Shown here in pieces: positions 59,001 through 64,000 of a DNA stretch of 64,000 nt (its first letter is position 1; the number at the start of each line of letters is the position of its first letter). The position numbers and the translations under genes were made by a program. The stretch is from positions 868,001-932,000 of the forward strand of contig NZ_JACSCX010000001.1 in the NCBI RefSeq assembly GCF_014333525.1, given 5' to 3'. The notes under the pieces are model-generated. The model had not been told where the DNA came from. It saw nothing but the letters and a program-made list of their open reading frames with translations, and did not search any database. Origin of the DNA: Hymenobacter puniceus. Lineage in GTDB: Bacteria; Bacteroidota; Bacteroidia; Cytophagales; Hymenobacteraceae.

Positions 59001-59638
59001 GCTATGATGTAGTGCTGATGGATATTCAGATGCCGGGGATGGATGGCGTCGAGGCTACCCGGCGGCTCCGCCAGCATCCTGACCCTGAGCGCGCCGCCAC
59101 GCCCATACTGGCGTTAACGGCCCATGCATTGCGGGGCGAGGCCGAGCGGTTTAAGCAGGCAGGCTTTTCCGGCTACCTGTCGAAGCCATTTCTGGAAGAG
59201 GAGCTATTCCAGGCCATTGCCGCAGTCTTGCGCCAGCGTCCGGCCGAGGTTGCTTCGCTGGCCGCAGCTGAGCCCGAGCCCAAACCTATTACCTCCCCTC
59301 TCTACAGCCTGAGCGGCATCCGACGGCTGGCCCACGGCAACGAAGAGTTTGTTCGACGGCTGGCCCAGCTTTTCATTCAGACCACGCCGCCCGCCGTGCG
59401 CGAACTAGAGCAGCACCTGGCCACTGCCGACTACGACCAGCTGGGGGCCGCCGCTCACCAACTCAAAAGCTCCCTCGATGGCCTTCAGATCCGGAGCCTG
59501 CATGGCCCTATCCGGCGCCTCGAAGCCTGCCGCAAAGAGCCTATCGATCCGCAGGAAGCCAAACAACTGGTAGACCTTGTATGCACGGTAACCGAACAGG
59601 TAATGGACAGCCTGCGCTTGGATTTTCCCGGCTTATGA
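56072..59638 (+). CDS. Hybrid histidine kinase with five PAS domains, receiver and HPt
   Basis: The ATG at 56072 gives 1,188 residues. A coiled coil (about 8-50) is followed by five PAS modules: about 55-165, 178-278, 290-410, 415-535 and 545-675. Then come HisKA (phospho-His694 in MSHEIRTPLNG) and the HATPase domain (DPHRLRQVLLNLISNAVKF, GTGIPAHQL, EYGGSGLGLSISRGL). A receiver follows (Asp984 in VLMDIQMPGMDG), then an HPt domain (His1129 in AAAHQLKSSLDGLQ). No transmembrane helix is seen, so sensing is cytoplasmic. The HPt can pass phosphate to a separate regulator, most likely the NtrC-like protein upstream. Confidence 0.94.
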   Translation: MTSGSISIRQLQRRLQLTQRALQTQQLEMHQLREELARQNTAAANQVAALLQTMNTGLLVADRNRRITLLNQNYCDLLELPHPATHYLGYSMEDLWTVAGQRVLNAGPLVADTIAAMRGHERSTLLMELKNGRILQQEYLPVVSAGATQLYLLSYEDVTQQQQVQKRVRELSRLAEQSPSPIICFGLNGEALYANSAAGHVLLALNQPEWQQDQRFLQHQITESLQEGTTRVIERRLDSRFYHWTIVPLPAEQAANVYLTDITARRQAESELRHSQLFTARINDTIPAIVYLYDIQSHKIVYLNRQIEHMLGYTEQDIQSFGPNLLQQLFDQRSLQNASQKKGTITNLTDQQLSTGEYRVRHRDGSWRWIWMRSRVFLRDAQGRVQQVLGSAEDITERKTTEQALHQSQLLMERVAYTAPNLIYIYDLQESRNIYCNRAAEHILGYTGDEIQALGSQVLQHLMPPSQLKLVQEHYAQVAQLADGQMLTLEYYLHHRNGSIRWMRVTDTPFERNAEGKVLQLVGIGEDITRWKVADEQRRTANRRLAEQNRLFRQVIDTAPHLIYLKDRLGNYLLANQAVADLYGMTPQQIVGAQPENLPNMPADGQRYRQQDEELLRTGQDIVLEESFTKSDGEVLWFYSIKRPFVLADGSMQVLGIDTNITELKRTQLDLHAAKEAAEQNAQAKQDFLANMSHEIRTPLNGILGIAGLLAKTPLDDQQSQFLRHIRYSADHLLVVINDVLAMAELGAGKIRPERIAFDVRDVMTTSQELLLPRAQEKGITLELALPPASVPTTVLGDPHRLRQVLLNLISNAVKFTAHGQVLVSCQPLSLTPEQTTLQFQVADTGTGIPAHQLQQMFEPFMQASSSTAREYGGSGLGLSISRGLVELMGGTLSAESRLHEGSTFSFTLTFSCAPAIAKGKPLPAPNYRRLGARRVLLAEDNAINQFLVEALLGAWGWTVDTAGTGPEALLLFNQHRYDVVLMDIQMPGMDGVEATRRLRQHPDPERAATPILALTAHALRGEAERFKQAGFSGYLSKPFLEEELFQAIAAVLRQRPAEVASLAAAEPEPKPITSPLYSLSGIRRLAHGNEEFVRRLAQLFIQTTPPAVRELEQHLATADYDQLGAAAHQLKSSLDGLQIRSLHGPIRRLEACRKEPIDPQEAKQLVDLVCTVTEQVMDSLRLDFPGL

Positions 59639-59722
59639 GCCAGTAACCTTGGCTGCTTGCTGCGACCTGCGCAGCTGCTGGACAGTACATTTACTTGCTC
59701 TACTTACTGCTTTTGCTTCTGC

Positions 59723-60790
59723 ATGACAACCATTACGCTTGATACGCTCATTATCGGGGCCGGCCAGGCGGGCCTGGCAGCCGCGTACTATCTGCAGCAG
59801 CACAACGTATCATTCGCGCTGCTCGAAGAGCGTGCTGCCGTTGGCAATATCTGGTCGACGCGCTTTGACAGACTGCGGCTGTTTTCACCGCAGTGGGCCA
59901 GTGGGCTGCCCGGGCGCCCCTGGCCGGGGCCAGCATTGCACTATCCGACCAAGGATGAGGCAGCTGCTTATCTGCACGACTATGCCGCTCACTTTGGCTT
60001 TACAGTGTACCTCGGCCAAAAAGCCACTTCCCTGACCCCCGCTCCGGCCGGAACCGGCTATGTGGTGCGCACGGCCACCGGGCAAACCTACCAGACGCAG
60101 CGTGTCATTGTGAGCACCGGGGCCTACTCTGCCCCGCGCATTCCAGCTTTTGCCGGGAAGCTGCCGGAAAGCGTGCAGCAGCTCCACAGCAGCCAGTACC
60201 ACAATCCAACCCAGCTAACAAACCCAGGCCCCGTAGCGGTGGTAGGCAGCGGCAACTCCGCACTGCAGATTGCCGCCGACCTGGCGGGCAGCGGCCGGCC
60301 CGTTTATACCGCCTTCGACGACCAGACCCCGGCTTTTCCCAACAACCAGGCCACTTGGGCGCTGCTGAAAGGCACCGGCTTGCTGCGCGTATCGCGCTAC
60401 AACTTCGCGGGCCGCGCCATGATGAGCCGCCCCGAGCCAGTGGTGCTGGGTGACCTGCAGCACCTGCGCCGTTTTCCGAATGCACAATTTATTGGCCGTG
60501 CCACCGAGGCCAGCACTGAGGGCACTCTGCAGGGCCGCCGCGCTACCACTCCCCCGCTGGCCGCTGTAGTGTGGGCCACCGGTTTCGGTCCTGATTTTGG
60601 CTGGATCAAGCTACCCATTTTTGAGGCCGACGGCACTCCCCGACACCATTATGGCCTTACATCGGCCCCAGGGGTGGCCTTTTTGGGTTTGCCCTGGCTG
60701 AACAGCCGCAGTTCGGCCCTGATGGGCGGCGCCGGCCCCGATGCCCGCCACGTGGTAGGGCGCCTGCTGGCTACCTTGCCGGAAGCGTAG
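59723..60790 (+). CDS. Flavin-containing monooxygenase-like oxidoreductase (CzcO type)
   Basis: The ATG at 59723 gives 355 residues. The N-terminal FAD-binding motif is TLIIGAGQAGLAAAYYL, followed by GNIWSTRFDRLRLFSP, typical of FMO/BVMO-like enzymes. The NADPH-binding motif VVGSGNSALQIAADLA lies near residue 175, and the C-terminal VWATGFGPDFGWIKLP matches the ATG motif of the family. The protein is somewhat short for a BVMO and fits the group named after CzcO or ArsO-like oxidoreductases. It follows the kinase gene by 84 bases; a functional tie is not evident. Substrate is unknown. Confidence 0.9.
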   Translation: MTTITLDTLIIGAGQAGLAAAYYLQQHNVSFALLEERAAVGNIWSTRFDRLRLFSPQWASGLPGRPWPGPALHYPTKDEAAAYLHDYAAHFGFTVYLGQKATSLTPAPAGTGYVVRTATGQTYQTQRVIVSTGAYSAPRIPAFAGKLPESVQQLHSSQYHNPTQLTNPGPVAVVGSGNSALQIAADLAGSGRPVYTAFDDQTPAFPNNQATWALLKGTGLLRVSRYNFAGRAMMSRPEPVVLGDLQHLRRFPNAQFIGRATEASTEGTLQGRRATTPPLAAVVWATGFGPDFGWIKLPIFEADGTPRHHYGLTSAPGVAFLGLPWLNSRSSALMGGAGPDARHVVGRLLATLPEA

Positions 60791-60981
60791 CCAGTAGGGT
60801 GCCTAAAGGCTATTTTCCGGTGCCAGCCAGCCGAGTGCAATTCTTTTAGTGAATGCCCAAATTATACTGCAACTACTGAGGTGCTTTCCTAGTTGTATGG
60901 TCAGTTCCCGACGCCAACACAGGGTATCCTGCTGAACGCAAAGTGCCGGGTTTTCTTTCGCTGTTTCTAACGTACTGTAGC

Positions 60982-61101
60982 ATGTCACTTCTGATTTTTC
61001 TAGGCGTATCGGTTGCCACGGCTCTGTTCGCCCTCGATACTTTCAACCAACTGAAGTCTTCGCTGAAGCCAATTCCCGTTCGCGCCCGAAACCGTCGTTA
61101 A
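60982..61101 (+). CDS. Small membrane protein (39 aa)
   Basis: ATG at 60982 opens a 39-codon frame, MSLLIFLGVSVATALFALDT then FNQLKSSLKPIPVRARNRR, ending at TAA 61099-61101. One hydrophobic helix (residues 2-18) is followed by a strongly basic tail, the usual form of small single-span proteins with the tail inside. The frame is followed 22 bases later by a strong terminator, which supports a real transcript ending here. I do not know a family for it. Confidence 0.6.
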   Translation: MSLLIFLGVSVATALFALDTFNQLKSSLKPIPVRARNRR

Positions 61102-61123
61102 TCGACTCGTTTTTCGCTTAAAC

Positions 61124-61160
61124 GAAAAGCCCCGTCTGAAACCAGATGGGGCTTTTCTTA
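61124..61160. terminator. Bidirectional terminator
   Basis: The 15-bp stem GAAAAGCCCCGTCTG / CAGATGGGGCTTTTC (one G-T pair) with loop AAAC lies between the small membrane protein and the convergent T9SS mini-protein and can end both transcripts. Confidence 0.88.
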
Positions 61161-61193
61161 TGGGGTTATCAGTGGCGATACGCCAGCTGCAGT

Positions 61194-61553
61194 TCAGCGG
61201 ATAACGAGCTTCCGCATTTCGCTGGCGTTGTCGCCTTCAAGCTTCACGTAGTAGAGGCCGTTGGCGAACTTGCTCAGATCGAGGGTTTTGGTGAACCGGT
61301 CGTTGAGTTCAGTGATGGTTTCGCGGTAGATAACTGACCCGATGACGTTGAGCACCCGCAATTCCAGCTTGCGGCCCTCAAAACCATTAATGGCAATGTG
61401 CACGATGCCGGTGCTGGGGTTCGGGTAAATCAGCAGGCTGCGCTCTTCCGCAGGCCGCGCAGGACGGGCCGAAGGGCGCCCGACGGCCTGACTCTGCAGA
61501 GAGCCACAGGCCAATAGGATGAATAATAGACAATAGCGTAGGCGTTGCATCAT
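61194..61553 (-). CDS. Secreted mini-protein consisting mainly of a T9SS-type sorting domain
   Basis: This 119-residue protein has a signal peptide (MMQRLRYCLLFILLACGSLQ; either lipid attachment at Cys16 or later cleavage). A short Ala/Arg/Pro linker (SARPARPAEERS) follows. Then, from residue 40 to the end, comes a sorting-domain pattern (LLIYPNPSTGIVHIAINGFE, RKLELRVLNVIGSVI, ANGLYYVKLEGDNASEMRKL). There is no cargo domain. Such tails without cargo may be surface structural proteins in their own right, or compete for the secretion machinery; this is open. Confidence 0.82.
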   Translation of the reverse strand: MMQRLRYCLLFILLACGSLQSQAVGRPSARPARPAEERSLLIYPNPSTGIVHIAINGFEGRKLELRVLNVIGSVIYRETITELNDRFTKTLDLSKFANGLYYVKLEGDNASEMRKLVIR

Positions 61554-61729
61554 AGTGGGCTGTAAGACAGGAAGAAGAGCGCGGGCAGAATACCTGATGA
61601 AACGTTCGGCGCTTAATTAGGTTTGCAAAGATATTGCGCTATTTCCGAATAGATAGACAAAATATAATTTCTCTTCGACCAACTGCCCTTTTCACTGTTC
61701 TTTTTCAGCTCCTTATCAGACAAATCAAG

Positions 61730-62848
61730 TTGGACGTTCTCATTATCGGCGGCGGATTGGGTGGGTTGGTGGCAGCACTGGACCTGCGGGCGCGCGGCTA
61801 CGCCGTAACGGTGGTGGAGCGGCAGCAGTATCCGTTTCATCGGGTGTGCGGCGAGTACATTTCCAACGAGGTGCTGCCGTATCTGCGGCGCCTGGATGCC
61901 GACCCGGCGGTGTTGCAGCCGGCCCAGCTCACGCACTTCGCGCTTAGTTCGCCGGCTGGCCGCACGTTGTCGGTGCCGCTGGACTTGGGCGGGTTTGGCG
62001 TGAGCCGCTACACGCTCGATCTGCACCTGTGCCAGCTGGCGGAAGCTCGCGGCGTGACAGTGCTGCAGAAAGCCACTGTGGCGGCCGTGGCTTTCCATCC
62101 GGCCACCGACAGCCATACGGTTACACTGGCCAATGGACAGGAGTTGGCTACGCGCGCAGTGCTGGGCGCTTTCGGCAAGCGCAGCACTTTCGACCGGCAG
62201 TTGCAGCGGCCGTTTTTCCGGCAACGCTCGCCCTACATCGGCGTCAAGCACCACCTGCGCCTGCCCCACTACCCCACCGACCTGATTGCGCTGCACAACT
62301 TTGCTGATGGCTACGCGGGCATTTCGGCAGTGGAAGACGGCCGGCTGTGCTTCTGCTACCTCACCACGCGCCAGAACCTGAAAACCCAAGGCACCATTGC
62401 GCAGCTGGAAGCCAACGTACTGGGACGCAACCCGCACCTGCGGCGCATTCTTACGGAGGCCGAGTACCTGTATGCGCAGCCTGAGGTCATCAACGAAATT
62501 TCCTTTGCGCCCAAATCCTGCGTGGAAGACCACATGCTGCTGTGCGGGGATGCCGCGGGCCTGATTACGCCGCTTTGTGGCAACGGCATGGCCATGGCCA
62601 TGCACGGCGCGCAGCTGGCCAGCGCCCACCTCCACGACTTTCTGCAAGGCCATACCACCCGCGCCACCCTGGAAACCCGCTACCGCCACGACTGGCAGCG
62701 CCACTTTGGGCAGCGGCTGCAAGTGGGGCGGCTGGTGCAGGGCCTGTTCGGGCAGCCGGTGCTCAGCGAGGCCGTAGTGGGCAGCCTGCGCTACTTGCCG
62801 GCCGCCGTGCGCGCCCTGATGCGCCGCACCCACGGGCAGCCATTCTAA
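61730..62848 (+). CDS. FAD-dependent oxidoreductase (geranylgeranyl reductase / PHBH-like), beside type III PKS
   Basis: The protein begins with the dinucleotide-binding fold DVLIIGGGLGGLVAALDLRA, has VVERQQYPFHRVCGEYISNE, and later the FAD-ribityl motif LLCGDAAGLITPLCGNGMAMAM. These define the UbiH/geranylgeranyl reductase-like flavoprotein monooxygenases. No ATG fits; the TTG at 61730 places the start right before the first strand and gives 372 residues, while a TTG at 61634 would add 32 residues of poor quality. The type III polyketide synthase gene starts 117 bases later on the same strand. Such flavoproteins are known to oxidise the phenolic product of a PKS, as in the srs cluster of Streptomyces. 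Confidence 0.88.
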   Translation: MDVLIIGGGLGGLVAALDLRARGYAVTVVERQQYPFHRVCGEYISNEVLPYLRRLDADPAVLQPAQLTHFALSSPAGRTLSVPLDLGGFGVSRYTLDLHLCQLAEARGVTVLQKATVAAVAFHPATDSHTVTLANGQELATRAVLGAFGKRSTFDRQLQRPFFRQRSPYIGVKHHLRLPHYPTDLIALHNFADGYAGISAVEDGRLCFCYLTTRQNLKTQGTIAQLEANVLGRNPHLRRILTEAEYLYAQPEVINEISFAPKSCVEDHMLLCGDAAGLITPLCGNGMAMAMHGAQLASAHLHDFLQGHTTRATLETRYRHDWQRHFGQRLQVGRLVQGLFGQPVLSEAVVGSLRYLPAAVRALMRRTHGQPF

Positions 62849-62965
62849 GTTGTTCTTTCTTTAATCCGTATTCGTTTTTGCCAGCGCCATAGCGCTGCGT
62901 ATAGTATTTCCGCTTTCCGCTCCCTGCCGCTTCCACACGCTACCTAATTTCGTATACTGCAGTCA

Positions 62966-64000
62966 ATGACCAGCTATTTGAGTGCCATCGGCACTGCCAA
63001 TCCGCCCCACCGCCTCCTACAAGCCCAGATCGGGGATTTCATGGCTCGTGCCCTGCAGTTCGATGATGCTGAAACCCGCAAGCTCCGTGCCCTCTACCGG
63101 GTGTCAGGTATCGGCCACCGCTACACCGTACTGCCCGATTACGGCCGCGCCAACGGCGACTTCACCTTCTTCCCGAACACGCCCGACTTGGAGCCGTTTC
63201 CGTCGGTGGGGGCGCGCATGCAGGTATACCGGCAGGAGGCGCTGCCGCTGGCCGCCGCCGCCGCCGAAAACTGCCTGCAGCAGGCCCCCGAAATAGCCAC
63301 CCACACCATCACGCACCTGATTTCGGTGAGTTGCACGGGCATGTACGCGCCGGGCCTGGATATTGAGTTGGTAAACCGGCTGGGGCTGCGGCCCGATATT
63401 CAGCGTACCTGCGTGAATTTCATGGGCTGCTACGCGGCCTTCAACGCCCTGAAGCTGGCCGACGCCATCTGCCGGGCCGACGCCGGGGCCCGCGTGCTGG
63501 TGGTGTGCACCGAGCTGTGCACCATTCATTTCCAGAAGCACCACGAGGAAGACCACCTGATTTCCAACGCCCTGTTCGGCGACGGCGCGGCGGCGGCGCT
63601 GGTAGTGGGCCAGCCCTCCGGCAACCGCCCGCATCTGGCGCTGGAGGCCTTCCACTGCGGCCTGGAGCCCAACGGCCACGCCGATATGGCCTGGCACGTC
63701 AACGACTTCGGGTTTGAAATGACGCTGTCGTCGTACGTGCCCAAGCTCATTCAGCGCGGCATCCGCAAGCTCACCGACGATTTGCTGCGCAACCTGCCCG
63801 TGCAGCTTACCGATATCCGCCACTTCGCCATACATCCGGGCGGGCGGCGCATCCTCGAAACGATTGAGCAGGAATTGGGCCTCAGCAAGGAAGATAACGC
63901 GCCGGCCTACCACGTACTGCGCGAGTACGGCAATATGTCGTCGGTGACGGTGCTGTTTGTGCTGCGCGAGCTGCTAAGTGGCTTCACTACCGCCGACAGC
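62966..64000 (+). CDS. Type III polyketide synthase (incomplete at window end)
   Basis: An open frame starts at ATG 62966 (MTSYLSAIGTANPPHRLLQA) and runs off the right edge after 345 codons. The chalcone-synthase-like thiolase fold is clear: SVSCTGMYAPGLDIELVNRL, catalytic Cys155 in VNFMGCYAAFNAL, His290 in FAIHPGGRRILE and Asn323 in REYGNMSSVTVLFVL. So Cys-His-Asn is complete. Such enzymes extend an acyl starter with malonyl-CoA to alkylresorcinols or pyrones. With the flavoprotein upstream, and probably a methyltransferase beyond the edge (not seen), it suggests a phenolic lipid pathway. Typical length is about 360-380 residues, so little is missing. Confidence 0.93.
   Translation, partial: MTSYLSAIGTANPPHRLLQAQIGDFMARALQFDDAETRKLRALYRVSGIGHRYTVLPDYGRANGDFTFFPNTPDLEPFPSVGARMQVYRQEALPLAAAAAENCLQQAPEIATHTITHLISVSCTGMYAPGLDIELVNRLGLRPDIQRTCVNFMGCYAAFNALKLADAICRADAGARVLVVCTELCTIHFQKHHEEDHLISNALFGDGAAAALVVGQPSGNRPHLALEAFHCGLEPNGHADMAWHVNDFGFEMTLSSYVPKLIQRGIRKLTDDLLRNLPVQLTDIRHFAIHPGGRRILETIEQELGLSKEDNAPAYHVLREYGNMSSVTVLFVLRELLSGFTTADS

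Overview
The window looks like chromosome from a GC-rich Bacteroidota of the order Cytophagales, most likely Hymenobacter or a close relative. The reasons are: five proteins ending in a type IX secretion (T9SS) C-terminal sorting domain, Bacteroidota-type promoters (-7 box TAnnTTTG) in front of several genes and the tRNA, few Shine-Dalgarno sequences, a tRNA gene without encoded CCA, and families typical of that group (HD-PycTM, DUF4468, DUF3850, SpoIIAA-like STAS proteins). I saw no rRNA, CRISPR array, prophage, classical insertion sequence or origin.

Layout. 0-5 kb: methionine metabolism and repair (MsrA, a methionine-type aminotransferase with an omega-amidase) and a PAS-only protein. 5-12.9 kb: a large secreted FG-GAP protein, murF, rfbC, a GT4 glycosyltransferase, a SirB-cytochrome c fusion and hflX. 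13-16.5 kb: a tandem pair of secreted M43 metalloproteases. 16.6-19.4 kb: sixA and ppk1. 19.5-21.3 kb: small accessory genes, including a decaying cluster of STAS-like genes. 21.3-28.1 kb: two outer-membrane proteins (one a metallophosphoesterase/kinase-like/Omp85 composite), an HD-PycTM membrane protein and tRNA-Arg(CCT). 28.2-33.5 kb: a LuxR-type regulator, an STAS protein, a DUF1345 protein, pncB, a frameshifted DUF4240 gene and an HMA protein.

33.5-47 kb is a nucleotide-synthesis block read on the minus strand. In transcription order it is: pyrD-like, pyrF, small gene, pyrE, purL, purQ, purC, NTF2-like gene, purD, purN, purF, purM. It supplies most steps from PRPP to SAICAR and the PRPP-dependent end of UMP synthesis. 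Long palindromic repeats have entered it at several gene junctions. One repeat supplies the last codons of purN. Another, in two perfect 37-bp inverted copies, brackets a DUF559 endonuclease domain fused in frame to the end of purQ. That REP-nuclease-REP cassette is the most unusual structure in the window.

47-54 kb holds two candidate small RNAs, a DUF4468 protein, a fused PlsC/GNAT lipid acyltransferase, a lipoprotein nuclease and a repeat-bearing T9SS cargo protein. 54.6-59.6 kb is an NtrC-like regulator followed by a five-PAS hybrid histidine kinase. 59.7-64 kb has two flavoprotein oxidoreductases, a 39-residue membrane protein, a protein that is little more than a T9SS tail, and the start of a type III polyketide synthase that runs off the window.

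All family calls come from reading the sequence, without database searches. Coordinates are given with the start codon I think most likely, which is often inside a longer open frame.
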